64,000 nucleotides of DNA from Epichloe hybrida (Eukaryota; Ascomycota; Sordariomycetes; Hypocreales; Clavicipitaceae): the NCBI GenBank assembly GCA_019022495.1, contig JAFEKR010000003.1:372001-436000 (forward strand), written 5' to 3'. Positions 31,917 to 43,079 of this stretch are shown here, one piece after another. The position numbers and the translations under genes are program-made. The notes below the pieces were generated by a model. It made no database searches, was not told the origin of the DNA, and saw nothing but the letters and a program-made list of their open reading frames with translations. Positions within the stretch are counted from its first letter, which is position 1; every line of letters starts with the position of its first letter.

Positions 31917-33136
31917 TCACGGAGCAACCAAAACAGCGCGATATCTCATCTTGCCATCCTTCAGCTTTTCCATGGCGTCAGTCACTCCGGCTTGAGTCAA
32001 GGGGAACTTTTCGATCTGAGGCTTGACTTTGTGTTTGGCAGCGAACTCCAGCATAGCCTGATAGCTGCCGACAGAAGCGGCCATCGAGCCGATGATCTGA
32101 AAACAGCCCACGATCAGTGCCGGGACGGATAGCTTGAGAGGCTCCAAAGAGACGGTGAGTGGGTAGACTTTGGCCCTCTTCGCGAGGACGGGGTAATATC
32201 TGCGGTTGGAAACATATGTCAGCGGCTGCCTCTCTCCATGCTTACATGACGCGCCAAAAGAGAAAAGGAAAGAAGAAGAAAGTACAAGAAAGGGAGGCAC
32301 TCACGTCGACAGGTCAGGCATCACACTCGACGTAATCATCAGAATGTCAACCGGCTCGATGTTCTCAGGCTTCCCCAAGTCGGCGGCGGTGTAGAACTCC
32401 GTGGCGCCGAAACCAAGCGCCTCCTGCTTCTTGGCCGCCGTGGTGGAAAAGACGACGGCATCCATGCCCATTTTGGAGGCAAACTGGATAGCCAAGTGGC
32501 CCAAACCACCTACACCGATGATGCCGACGCGATCACCGGGACGCACGCCAGAAGTATGCAGTGGACTCCAGACGGTGCCGCCTGCGCACATGAGCGGGCC
32601 AGCGTCCTCGGACGAAATGCCGTCGGGGATCTTGTACAGCGCCGAGATGTCCCATGCCACGGCGGTGCCGAAGCACCCCTGATCTTGGTCGGAGCTTCCA
32701 AAGCGTTTGGCGTCGGGGCAGTTATTCTGGTGGCCTGGGGGTTTTTTTTTTAAAAAAAAAAGTTAGCGTCGGCTGCAAATTATGCAGAGTGATGGGTGGG
32801 GGGGAGAACTGGAACGGGGTCAAGGGAAAGGAAGCCATTCGTACCGTTCACGCACGATTTGCAAAACCCGCAGAACTTGATGAAATATCCCAATCCCACA
32901 CGATCACCGACCTTGAAGTCAGACACTCGCTCGACTTCAGAGCCGAGCTCGGCAATGGTTCCGATGCCTTCGTGGCCCAGTCCTTGGTCCTTGTCACGGA
33001 AGTGCTCGTCTGTGCCGCAAACACCGCAGTGTGTGATTTTGACGAGGACCTCTGTCGGACCTGCATCGCGATGACCTCGGGCCTCGACGATGGCGCCGGT
33101 CTTCGAACCCTTGAAGACGGTGAAATCTAATCCCAT
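31917..33136 (-). CDS. Zinc-dependent alcohol dehydrogenase (cinnamyl-ADH/Adh6-like)
   Basis: Medium-chain NADP-dependent alcohol/aldehyde reductase, probably cytosolic. Exons 33136-32845, 32734-32305 and 32199-31917 give 334 residues. Catalytic zinc ligands lie in HCGVCGTDEHF and GHEGIG. The structural zinc cluster FCGFCKSCVNGHQNNCP is rebuilt exactly across intron 1. The Rossmann motif is GVGGLGHLAIQFA, and the WDISALYKIPDGIS / AGPLMCAGGTVWSPL block is typical of the CAD/Adh6-Adh7 branch. This branch reduces aromatic and aliphatic aldehydes; the exact substrate is unknown. The acceptor side of intron 1 carries adjoining T- and A-runs. Confidence 0.94.
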
Positions 33137-33649
33137 TGCGGCGGTATGCGAAACCAAGATGTTTCTATGGTCGTGGTCGTGGTTGTGTTATCTGAAGAGC
33201 AGAAGAAAGGAGAAGGAAGGGGAAAAAAAAAAAAAAAAAAAAAAAAAAACCTCTCGTTAGGCACGCCCTTATGCACACGGCTGGACAAGTTGGAAACGCA
33301 ATCCCCAGTTTTGCGTCACTGCTAATGCAGTCCACGTTGTCCGCCTCGGAGGCTCCAAGTATAAAGGCGCTCTCTGCTCCACTCCTCCCCCTCCTGTTCC
33401 GCCTTATCCGCAACGGGGTGGGCCATGCGGATTGCGGATTGCGGATTACCCTCCGGATGATCCGGATGAGGGAAAGGTAGAAGAAAATGGCCTCAGTCAG
33501 TCAGACATACTCTCTCATCCGGGTCGACGGCGGAGCTCGATTATTCATGTTACATGCGCCAAACTGTCAGCGCGACATTGGCAACACCCGGTTACGTCCA
33601 CCCCCAACACTTCACACAAACATGTCATCTTCCAAGCCCACACAACAGT
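33137..33649. other. Intergenic region, ADH promoter / tetraspanin 3' side
   Basis: Upstream of ADH there is a long A-run (about 33222-33249). A short direct repeat CGGATTGCGGATTGC lies at about 33427-33446. No gene recognised. Confidence 0.55.
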
Positions 33650-34714
33650 CTACTGCCAGGGATTATTATCCTGAGTCGGCACACTCCCCCGAACCCGGAC
33701 GCGGCTCGAGTCATCGGTAGCAGGATTGCTTTCCCGTTCAACATCCGGTCGAGTATCTCCCCCGTCTTCGCCAGGTCCGTCCACTGCATCCCCTGCATCC
33801 CCTGCATCCCCTGCATCCCCTGCATCCCCAACAACACCTGGAAGAAGTCTTGCCGTCTCAGGGCCGTCAATGCCGTCAATGCTTCCGTAGTGAATCATTC
33901 CCCTCGGTCGCACCCGACCTCCGTCATCAAAAGCCATGGATCCGCTGAGGAGGAACAACGTTGCAATCTACACGGCCGCTGTGAATGAGCCAGAACATTC
34001 GAGTCCCCAAGGCAATGACCAACGTTGAACAAGACGTACCTGGAAGAGCCCCACCGCCAGCACCATTCCGAAATCAAGACCAGAACTCTGCTGCAGGGCT
34101 CGGAGCCACGGCTGAGCGCAGGATACCTGTCGTCCGTACGTTTCGGCACACCGACGAGCAGACTGGTGGTCGGGGAACGGCCATGGCCTGTCCCGTACCG
34201 TGTTGAACCCGCAGCAGTTGAAGGTATCCTGGATCCGCCGAATGGCTTCCGCATCGTGATTGCTGAAGAGACGCTGCCAGATGGTCGACAAGAGGCAGTC
34301 ACGGACAGCCGAGGGGACAATGTTGGAGAAGAGCAGCGTCGCCAGGACGGTCGTGCAGAGGGCCTGGACAACCTGCAGAGCTCGTGCCAGGAGCGCGTCA
34401 CGACGTTTGCGGGATTTGCCGAATCTCAGGTACACGAATGCGTTGGTCAGTGCCAAGACCGGCAGGAGCATGGTGGATATGGTCATGTACGGCGAGATCG
34501 GGAGGGAGAGGCTGGTCGAGATGACATGCTCGTAGCTAACGCCTTCAAATCAGCAACCACCAGCCCAGCGAACAAGGGGACCAAGGAAACCCACGAACAT
34601 TGCTACTCCTGTGAACAAAAGGGCCGCCTGGAACAAAGGTCAGCTGCGGATTGGAGCATCATCATGCGCAGCTCTTACCGCGAGAAACGCCATCGGCCAA
34701 AGTGCCATATTCAT
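33650..34714 (-). CDS. Tetraspanin-family membrane protein
   Basis: Four-pass membrane organiser of the fungal tetraspanin group, closest in feel to Tsp3-type proteins. Exons 34714-34679, 34627-34591, 34542-34040 and 33967-33650 give 297 residues. Transmembrane segments are LAAALLFTGVAMFVG, MTISTMLLPVLALTNAFVYL, a third near VVQALCTTVLATLLFSNIV, and GMVLAVGLFQIATLFLLSG, which forms only after splicing intron 3. The large loop carries the hallmark FNCCGF plus further cysteines (ARRCAE, VSCAQPW). The cytoplasmic tail includes a (Gly-Asp-Ala)5 array from a 9-bp repeat. The 48-nt intron 2 with a weak GTTTCC donor is the least certain call. Confidence 0.85.
33784..33828. repeat. 9-bp coding minisatellite, 5 copies
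   Basis: Five perfect CTGCATCCC units. On the minus strand they encode Gly-Asp-Ala five times in the tetraspanin tail. A 9-bp unit preserves frame whatever the copy number. Confidence 0.95.
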
Positions 34715-35231
34715 GTTTGGGTGGCAGAATTCGGAGCAAAGTCGTGGTGAATAGAGGGAATTCCCAAGGGCATCATTCCTTGCAATGCGAATGTATGATG
34801 CAAAGAAAAAAAGAGAAGAGCCATACACCGTTTGCAAAACACACAATGTGCCACAAATGCGGGGTAGTGAATGTGAAGCAGCAGCAAGCCAGCAACGAGG
34901 CATTCAGTTGCGCCATGCGGCTTTCTCGCTAATTTCATTGCATTGCATACGGCAAACGAATAAGTGATAATAATAAGTGGCTTCCTGTTCCTCACCGGGG
35001 AATCATTCGCCAACTGCATCACCTACCTACCTGAACATGTCATGGTAATAGCTGGCCAGCATGGCTGACTGATCACCGCCATCCGCACTGCTCTGCTCTA
35101 ATGAGTCTAATCAATGGTACAAGATATTTGACCCTCACGCACGTATACTGTCATCTGTGCTCTTACACTCAATAGTTATCTCTCGTTGAAAATCGCCTGC
35201 CTGGCAAGCCTCTTGTCCAAGCCCCAGCTCC
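34715..35231. other. Intergenic region upstream of the tetraspanin
   Basis: Between the tetraspanin start and the stop of the Cys-rich membrane protein gene. No ORF or repeat of note. Confidence 0.5.
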
Positions 35232-36281
35232 TCATCTGTCCATGTAATCACCAGCCGCCATTGCCCTGTATTGGTTCCATTGATTGACGTACGTGATCTT
35301 TCTCTGCGGACCTGTGGGCGAGGCAAGAGTTGCAGCAGGATCAGTAGCAGCTGTGACCACGGGAGAATTCTCCTCAGATGATGCTGCCCTAGCAGTATCT
35401 GGAGCCTCGGATATGCTAATTGCTGGCAGTTCAACAGCAGTTATTCCTGCCCCGTCCATTTCGAACGTCCCGCTTGGTGGGCGAGGGGGCTCTTCTGACA
35501 GATCAACTCGACCTACAAGCAAACAGTCAGCTTCAATTCAAACCGTTTCCCGCTGTTCTTGTACTTGGGGGACCTGACTAAAGTAGAAATACGTCTTTGA
35601 GGAGGGGAAAAAAAAAAAGCTTCACTTACCCCCGAACGGAGCAAACGGATCGCTGTTTGGACGCGTGTGCCCGGCGTTAGAATGGCTTGATTTCTCACAG
35701 CCATTTACACGCGAATCGCCCCCCAGCGTCTCCGTCTCACTCGCATCACAGCCCACTCGATGCTTCTTCCTGTGTTTCGAAACGAACACCAAGATCAAAA
35801 CAATTATGAGAATGACCGCTCCTCCAGTAGCTGCCCCAGCTACAGCTCCTGATGGAAATCCTCCACCTGGGCTGGCTGTGGACGGCACAGTTGTGGTAGT
35901 CGGCGGCAAAGTACACGTCGTGCACGGGGCTGTCGATGCAGGCGCCTCGGATGTGGTGGTGCCCTCAGTAGACGACTCAGTTGATGGAGGTGCCTCTGAG
36001 AATATGACCGTATGTTTTGTCACCGTAACGACCGAGTTATTGGGAACAGTATGCGTGACACCAGAGTCGGTCTTGGTCGGAGTCGGAGTCGGAGTCGTTG
36101 TCGTTGTCGTCGGAGGCTCCGTATCTGAGCCCATTGTCGAATCTTCCTGACTTCGCTCGGGCAAAAAAGAAGGGGGGCATTCGGGTAACGAGCAGGGATT
36201 CACCGAGCAGCACCCTTTGAAATCATTGCCGTGGCAGGAATAGTATTGGTAGCCTTGGGGACATGTGTATGCTCCCGGCAT
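35232..36281 (-). CDS. Cys-rich single-pass membrane protein, fungal family of unknown function
   Basis: Exons 36281-35630 and 35512-35232 give 310 residues. A Cys-rich head (residues 1-38) contains YTCPQGYQYYSC, FKGCCSVNPC and LPECP. A Thr/Ser/Pro stalk follows (EPPTTTTTTPTPTPTKTD, then CTTC), probably O-glycosylated, then one membrane span, AVAGAATGGAVILIIVLILVFV, a basic stop-transfer KHRKKHR, and a 100-residue cytoplasmic tail. The plan resembles wall sensors (Mid2/WSC-like), but the Cys pattern is not a WSC domain. There is no signal peptide at this start, and an in-frame TAG lies just upstream, so it is either a type III anchor or has an undetected upstream exon. Function unknown. Confidence 0.8.
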
Positions 36282-37421
36282 TATGACTTGCTATTGTTCT
36301 GTCAGCCTGGAACCCAAGTCTTCTCATTCGAGCCGACGATGAAGGACTCGAGAAACAATAGATAGAAAGGACTGGATGGAAAAAAAAGCAAGGCCGTCGT
36401 CGACATTGGTTGTTGCCTCACCTGATGGCCTGATGGTGACTAACTACGAGGAGACCAGTGAATGTGTGCTTAAACCATGCTACATCCACGCATCCCAGGA
36501 ACCGTCCATGGTCAGGGTCAATCTCAGTCCAGGGATTGTAAGAAGCAGTGAGCATTGATGCGAGGAGGTGGTAGAAGGTTGGAAGACCACCACGGTACGT
36601 GGCAGAAACAAGTTGCTCGACGGCTGGCTACAGGTGGACGGGCAGACCGTCTGTCTGGTGGGACAAGATGACACCTGCCACGACCCAGCCTCTTGCAATC
36701 TCAGCTTCTACAAGTTGCGCACTCGCCAAAGCGAGTCTTTCATTGCTTGGACTCTTGCGAAGCGTTTCGGGTTTTCGTGTCTGTCTACAACATGAGGGCG
36801 GGCTGGCGATGACAATGCTTGCATGTACTTGCTTGGACCACGCTGGCAGATCAGGAAGATACGATCAAGTAAGCCCGAGTAAGCCATCTCGTTTCATTTC
36901 ATTGCAGTGAAGATCAGTTGATCTTGTTCCGCCCCCCTATTCCCGCGTCCCCCTTCCGCCCAAGCAGTGGGCTCTTCGCCCATCTCCCTGCGTTGACGAT
37001 GAGCAAACAAACACCGAGTCGAGGATGGTGTGACGCTGGGTTTTACGTGCAAAACATGTGAAACGGCCAATGTCGTGTCCGCTCGCTGTGCATGGCCATT
37101 CAAGAGCACTCACTCACTCACTCACTCACTCACTCACTCACTCACTCACTCACTCACTCACTCACTCACTCACCCACTCACCCACTCACTCAACATAGCG
37201 TCATGTTTTGGGATTGCTCGATGTCTGTACAAAGGCTCGAATTTCGCGCCGAATGGTACTTAAAAAAAATGCCCATGTCTATGAACGCCAGCTCGTCCAT
37301 TTAATAAACGAATGCCTGACCCACAGCAACCACATGGTGCTCGTCAAAAGAAATGCCTACAGCTTTTGGATGAAATATAGACAATGTACACCGAGACTCT
37401 CCTAAGCCAAGCAATTTTATC
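36282..37421. other. Intergenic region with (ACTC)n microsatellite
   Basis: Upstream of the Cys-rich membrane protein gene and downstream of PUF6. The tetranucleotide array is listed separately. No coding evidence. Confidence 0.55.
37107..37192. repeat. (CACT)n tetranucleotide microsatellite
   Basis: About 16 uninterrupted CACT units (37107-37171), then a degenerate end with CCCACTCA variants. Intergenic. Confidence 0.95.
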
Positions 37422-39535
37422 TCACAAATTCTCCAGCAGCAGCTTGCTACCAGCATTTCCAACAGGCGCCTCAAACTTCTTCTTTCCCTTCTTTCCACCC
37501 TTGTCAGCCTTCTTTTCCTCTTGAGCCACCTTGGCAGCTTCTTGTTCTGGAGTCATCTCGGTGGCAGCCTTTTCCAAGAGTTTCTTGTTCTTTTGAAGAG
37601 TCTTCTTTAGCTCGTCAGATTTGCTGAAATCGGTTGACTCAGTCAAGCCAACAACTACGAAGGAGCTCGGACCTGTAGCCCAGTCAATGACGTAGTCCTT
37701 GATGACTGGATACAGGATATCGGCAAAGTTGAGAGGGGGATCGGTGGGAATGATTTTGCCGGCGGCTTTGTCAAATCTACCGCCCTGGATCAGGGATTTC
37801 AGCATGCGGCCGCCGAACGAGGTAGCTGAGATGTGAGGTCGTGCCATTGCATCCTCTGCGGGTTCTTCCTTGGGATCTCCGGCCGCAGCTCGGGCAATCG
37901 CTTCCAGCGCTGCGGTCTTGTCGTGGCTGGTCGATGACAAGAGAACGTCGGTGATGAATTGACATCCAAAAGCAGAAGACGTCAAATCGAGAGCACCCTG
38001 CTCGATGGCTGGTATCAGGTACGGTGAAAGAGAAGCGGCCAGTTCCTGTTGGCGTATATCCGCATCCTTCTTACTTGTCGTCTGGCGAATTTCGTGTACT
38101 TCTTTCAAAGTCTCGAGATCAAACGAATGGCTAGCAGGGAACAGAGACTTGGAAAGCCCCTCGAAAAGATACAAGAATGTGGTTCTGGCGTTGGGGTTGT
38201 TGGCAGCACCAACGATATTTTGTGTAGTCTCGTCCGCGTTCTCGCCGACAAGCTCGGGGAAGACGGACTTGGCTGTGAGTTTGGTGTCGTCAATGACATC
38301 GTAGGCCGTCAGAATGACTGTATGAGCGTATACATCACCGGACATAAGAACCAAGGTATCCTTGTATACCTTGAGATATTGTTTTCTGTCCTTGGCAGAC
38401 CCGTATGCCAGCAGTAAGCATGAGAGCCTGGCACCGGACTTTGTGAATGCCATGTTCTTCAGTAAATCACCACCCTCGTCTCCCTTTATCATCTCGATAA
38501 ACTCATTGAACTCTTCGCTTCCGGTTTGCGTGTTGACAAAATATTGCAACATGGCATCATGCAGCATGGTGAAACCCGTCATGCGTTTCTGCACAAGGGA
38601 GTTGATCATATCCAACAAGGTCTTCATGATGGGACCCCGCTTGCTGGGTTCGGCGGTTATGATTTCCTTCAAATCCGCGGTTGGCTTGGCGTCCTTTGTC
38701 AATTCTTTGATACTAAATTCCGACCCGTACCATTCCCTAAGAAGCACAGCCTTGTGCTCCTTTGTGGCAACTGTGCGGTAGATATCGTCGAGAATCCATG
38801 AAGCCTCGGAGTGGTTGATGAGCTTGCGAACCTTGCCATAAAAGTTGGGAATCACCAAATCTCGAATCTCGTCGTCGTTGTGCACGAGTAGTTTCCCTAC
38901 CAAGAACTTGGCATACTTGCTCTCGGCGAGTTGTGCATAGGTTCCCTCGAGTTCTCGAGCAATCTGCTTTCTTTGATCGGGCGTGGCATACTTGATGGCT
39001 GTCTGAACGGCTCGAACGGCGTCGTGCTTGAGGACAAACTCCTTGCAGCGGCCGGTGATAATGCCAAAGAGCTCCTCAACCAATTGCTGTCGTTCCTCCT
39101 TGGGCACATGAGACTTTCTTCTCAATCTCTCCCAGATTTTCTTGGTGCGCTGAACCTCGTCGGCCAGGGGTTTGGCAGCTTTTCGCTCCAATGCCAGTTG
39201 TTTCTGTTTCGCGTGGGACTCTCTTGAGGTCATACCAGCTAGAGAGGTTCTGTTAGTACAATCTGGCGGCAGAAAGACTGTTCTCCGCATCACTTACTGC
39301 GATCGAAAGTGTTGGCATTGGCACCAGGAACCTCCTTTGTGGCAACATTCGCATCCTTTTCCTCATTCAATTGTACCCCACCATCGTCTGAGTCCGAATC
39401 AGGAACATCGTCGCGCGAAGCCGATGTCTTCTGAGCTTTGATCTCATCCAGGCGAGCCTTCTTCGAATCGGACCTTCCTTTACTGCTGGGGGTGGCTTTC
39501 CTCTTGTTTCCGGCGGCAACAGGTTTGGCAGCCAT
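37422..39535 (-). CDS. PUF6: Pumilio-family ribosome biogenesis protein Puf6
   Basis: Nucleolar PUF-fold protein (Puf6/PUM3) needed for 60S assembly; in yeast it also represses ASH1 mRNA. Exons 39535-39298 and 39238-37422 give 684 residues. The basic/acidic N-terminus (KRKATPSSKG) is followed by RRKSHVPKEERQQLVEELF, then Pumilio repeats (KHDAVRAVQTAIKYAT, ESKYAKFLVGKLL, NHSEASWILDDIYRT) and a C-terminal CPL/Penguin-type region through GCQFITDVLLSS. A Lys-rich linker and VGNAGSKLLLENL end the protein. The ATG at 39535 is the first in-frame ATG. The gene is divergent from GIR2. Confidence 0.95.
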
Positions 39536-40262
39536 TTTAAGGAGAACTGCAGGAGCCTTATTTGGATCAAAAATCTGTCGTGATGAGAAGCACAATCCTC
39601 ACAAATTCTCTTGTCCCTGTCGCCTAAGTCGATTTCCTAATTTTTTTTAGAATCTGCCGAGCGGTGAGAACCGCCCTAAGCCTAAACAAGACCCGCCTTG
39701 TGAGTGTGGACAGGGATGTCCCTCCGAAATCTGAGTCTGGATGTTTGGCAGGCACGAACCCCACTATTACCTGACGACAACACTTCGCAATGCATTTATG
39801 AAATACCGACTTGAAGGTGCATACTGTACTCTGGTAGTGTTGCGCTGATGTTGTCTGACGCAGAGGGGGGGGTCCTGCAAAGTGGCAACAGGACACATGA
39901 ATACAGCTTCGAGCCCAATTTGAAAGTGCTTAGGCAGGCAATGATGATTGATGAACTGGGAAAAGAGTGTGTACTACGTCTGAGGGTCGCGTGATTGGCT
40001 TCATAGAGTTAGTATTCTCCAGATGTGAAGATTCCGTGCAAATGTTGTTACTATTATCTCCGTTCACGACGAATGATGAAACAATTCCCGAATTCTCGGT
40101 GTCATGTCATGTGATACCAGCGAGTGCGACCCCCGCGGGCTATGGAGCCCACCTATCTCTGCGTGGCAGCGGACTTGGCTCATGAAGAGTCTCTAGCTCT
40201 ATCGCGAATCTCACAGCCTTCGAATCCGGGATCCCAGTGAGCTCCCCCTACACCCAGTCGCC
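39536..40262. other. Divergent promoter, PUF6 / GIR2
   Basis: A 727-bp shared upstream region between two ribosome-linked genes. A B-box-like TTCGAATCC at about 40213-40222 has no tRNA fold around it. No other signal. Confidence 0.55.
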
Positions 40263-41057
40263 ATGGGTCGCGAAGAACAAGTCGAGGAGCGCGAGGTTCT
40301 CGAGTCTATTTTCCCCGAAGAAATCACAGGTAGTGTAGTCCACCCCCCACCCCCCAAAAAAAAAGCATCGTATCTCGAAAATTTGACTCCCAAGCATATT
40401 ACTAACGACAAGTCATAAACCCCCACAGATCTTTCAGAAACCGAGTTCCAGGTATCGATAAAACTAGACATACCAGATGAAGAAGAAGACACGGCGCCGC
40501 ATTTCCTCCTCCAAGTCCGCTACCCAGACACGTACCCCGATGTAGCTCCCCATCTGGACCTCCTCGGTGCGCCCAACGCCCCGTCGCACGAACACTTCAA
40601 TATCAGCGATGACAGGGACCGACTCCTTTCCGACGTGCAGGACGTCATCCAGGAGAACCTCGGCATGGCCATGATATTCGCCATCGTGTCGACGATCAAA
40701 GAAGCAGCCGAGAAAATGATCCAGGACCGCAAGGACATCGTCGCAAAGGCCCAGGAAGAAGCCGCGCTGGCTGCGGAGAGGGAGGAAAACAAGAAATTCC
40801 ACGGCACACAAGTCACGCCCGAGACTTTTCTGAAGTGGCGGGAAGGATTCGTCAGGGAGATGGAGGAGATGGAGAGGAAGGAGGAGGAGGATAGGTTGGC
40901 CGAGTTGAAAAAGGCCAAGATCAAGGAACCGGTCAAGTTAACGGGGAGACAATTATGGCAGAGAGGGTTGGCTGGTCATGTGGATGAAGAGGTTGATGAG
41001 GAGATTGATGGTGTACCGACCGAGGGCGTGGAGAAGCTTGCTGTAGAAGCAGCTTGA
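40263..41057 (+). CDS. GIR2: RWD-domain protein Gir2/RWDD1
   Basis: Acidic RWD protein that binds Gcn1 and the Rbg2/DRG2 GTPase, modulating Gcn2 signalling and stress translation. Exons 40263-40329 and 40429-41057 give 231 residues. The RWD domain (residues 1-115) has EEREVLESIFPEEI at the start, then FLLQVRYPDTYPDVAPHLDL and MAMIFAIVSTIKEAAE. The C-terminal DFRP-like region includes HGTQVTPETFLKWREGF, a long charged helix and KLTGRQLW, as in RWDD1. The intron falls after EEIT/D, and a run of C and A lies inside it. Confidence 0.94.
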
Positions 41058-41431
41058 GAGGGCAAGATTTCGGACTGAGGACACATGGATGGAGGTTCTG
41101 GTGGAGAAAAGAGCATGCATTTGGTTTGGAGTTTGGAATACATTGGACTACGACCTTCTTTATTGGGGACTGACTAGATACTGTGAAGGTAACGCGGAAG
41201 CGAAAGCATAGATGACGCGATGCGGTCACGCAATACTGCGTGCATCAATTTCGGGAAAAATATACACACACACATAAATACATGTCTTCATTGAAAGCAT
41301 GCGACTATTCAGAGGATGTCCGTCCATCTTCTACACAACCTGCCCAAAACGCCATGTCAATGCCATAAGCAGAAGAAAAACACGTTTCAAATCATCTTCA
41401 GAGCTGCTCATTCAATAACGTCCCCTGGCTC
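41058..41431. other. Convergent intergenic region, GIR2 / ACL4
   Basis: 374 bp of presumed 3'UTRs. Nothing recognised. Confidence 0.55.
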
Positions 41432-42568
41432 TCAGCCCTCCATTTCCTCATCATCCTCATCGCCGTCTTCGTTTTCCTCCTCACCCCACTCGTCGCTTGA
41501 TGCCTCCCAGTTGTCCTCCTCCCCCTCAGGCATCTCACCTAGCTCTTTGTTAATGCTCTGGAACAACTCGACAGCATGCTCGCCGAGCCTCTCGTCCTCG
41601 TAGTCCAGCATGGCATACAACTTGAGACACTGCGCCAGCCACTTCCGTGCCGTGGACCAGGTGGATTTCCACGCCGCCTTGCCGTCCCCATTCTGCTGAG
41701 CTTGACCGTCTTTCTGCTTCTCGCCCGACATGTACAAGCACCAACCGCCCAGATACCAAGATTCCACACTCTCGTCATCATCAGACACAAGGCGCTCCAA
41801 AACCTTCAGTGCCTCGTCTTCCATGTCCGTCTCCAGCAGCAATCGGGCAAGGCCGACACGTGTAGGAAACGCGGGAACATCGGGATGTGCGGGGGGCAGA
41901 TCTTGCCAGAGCTCCAGGCTCCTCTGGAGAGATGTTTTGGCCTCGTCAACACGCCCTTGTGAGATGCGAACGTTGGCGACTGCCTGCCACGTCTCAGGGG
42001 AGTTTGGCGCAATCATCGTAGCCTCCGTAACGAGGGTCTCGCATCGCTGCTCCGCGTCAGCCTCCCACGACAAGTCAGTCATGTACACTTCTGCGACGGC
42101 GCACAGCACTTCCCCAAGCTTCTGCTGCTTCTCATCCAGAGATGCCTGCTGCTCCGGCGTCCTGCTAGGTAGGTCGGTTAAATTTTGTATCTGTTTTCTT
42201 AGCGTGGACGCGCCTCTCTCGAACCAGTTGACACTGTCCTGACCGCCCTCTTCGCTCATCTGCGCTAGGAAGAGGAACTTGTCTGGTCCGCCTCCGATTT
42301 TTTCGTCCATCATGCCATCTTCGTCCAGCTTCACTGCTCGCTCGAAGTAGGTGCGTCCTTGTTCGATTTCTCCCGATTCGACGAGAAGAGTGCCGAGCAA
42401 GTTGAGGGCGCGCAGCTCGAAATCCCCCCCGCTACCAGTGGCTTCAAGGCCCTTGGAGGCAAGCGCGATGGCGGCATCGAGGTTGCCAACCTCTAATTGT
42501 GTTTCTGCGTCAACGAGCAGAGAGGCAGGCGTCTGCGCTTTCTTGTTCTCCGGCCGGCTGGGCGCCAT
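41432..42568 (-). CDS. ACL4: TPR assembly chaperone of Rpl4 (Acl4)
   Basis: Dedicated chaperone that captures ribosomal protein uL4 (Rpl4) co-translationally and escorts it to the nucleus. Single exon, 378 residues. TPR helices include AETQLEVGNLDAAIALASKGLEA, ALNLLGTLLVESGEIEQGRTYFERAV, PETWQAVANVRISQGRVDEAKTSL and ARLLLETDMEDEALKVLERL. WYLGGWCLYMSGE follows, and the C-terminus is strongly acidic (DEWGEEENEDGDEDDEEMEG), suited to masking a basic ribosomal protein. Assignment rests on TPR layout plus the acidic tail. Confidence 0.88.
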   Translation of the reverse strand: MAPSRPENKKAQTPASLLVDAETQLEVGNLDAAIALASKGLEATGSGGDFELRALNLLGTLLVESGEIEQGRTYFERAVKLDEDGMMDEKIGGGPDKFLFLAQMSEEGGQDSVNWFERGASTLRKQIQNLTDLPSRTPEQQASLDEKQQKLGEVLCAVAEVYMTDLSWEADAEQRCETLVTEATMIAPNSPETWQAVANVRISQGRVDEAKTSLQRSLELWQDLPPAHPDVPAFPTRVGLARLLLETDMEDEALKVLERLVSDDDESVESWYLGGWCLYMSGEKQKDGQAQQNGDGKAAWKSTWSTARKWLAQCLKLYAMLDYEDERLGEHAVELFQSINKELGEMPEGEEDNWEASSDEWGEEENEDGDEDDEEMEG

Positions 42569-43079
42569 TGCATCGGCTGAGATTCTCGATGAATGACTGT
42601 GAAGGGAGGTGATTTGCCGATCACCTGTGATGCTCGTGGAATCAAAGCCAAAGGTCGAGGATGTGGTTCGTCATATACAGAATCTTCTCACGGCACGCAA
42701 AGCCTCTCCCGCCTGGAGCTTTCCTCATGAAGCTGGTTGGCCCAGGCAGAAAATTTTGGGCGCGTGCGTGCCTCCCTCTTATCGATAGCCGACTTTCTCA
42801 CCCCTCCATTTTTTCCCCTCCAGCAGTGAGCACTGAGTGACCAGCACAAATTGGCGGGGCAGTTCATGAGAGAGGTAGGACAGAGCCGGCCATCGGCCAA
42901 CAAGCGAGGCAGGCCAATTCCCGTGCGACTGAAACTCTGGTAAAAATCATTTTTGCTCGCTGACGTTGGCCACTTCTCCGACGAGAAGAGCCCTCACACT
43001 CTGATTGTTATCCGTCCCATTGCATCTCAGCTTACCGAAACCGCCTCCTCGTCTTTCCCCCGAGACGTTCACCACCACC
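42569..43079. other. Divergent promoter, ACL4 / riboflavin synthase
   Basis: 511-bp bidirectional region with no ORF or repeat of note. CACCACCACC immediately precedes the RIB5 ATG. Confidence 0.55.

Noticed and set aside
31917..36281. ADH, tetraspanin and membrane protein as a small secondary-metabolite or effector cluster
   Set aside because: There is no backbone synthase, P450, transporter or cluster regulator, and the flanking genes are conserved housekeeping genes.
40195..40240. B-box-like TTCGAATCC that could mark a tRNA
   Set aside because: The five bases on each side do not pair as a T-stem, and no acceptor or D-arm is found upstream.
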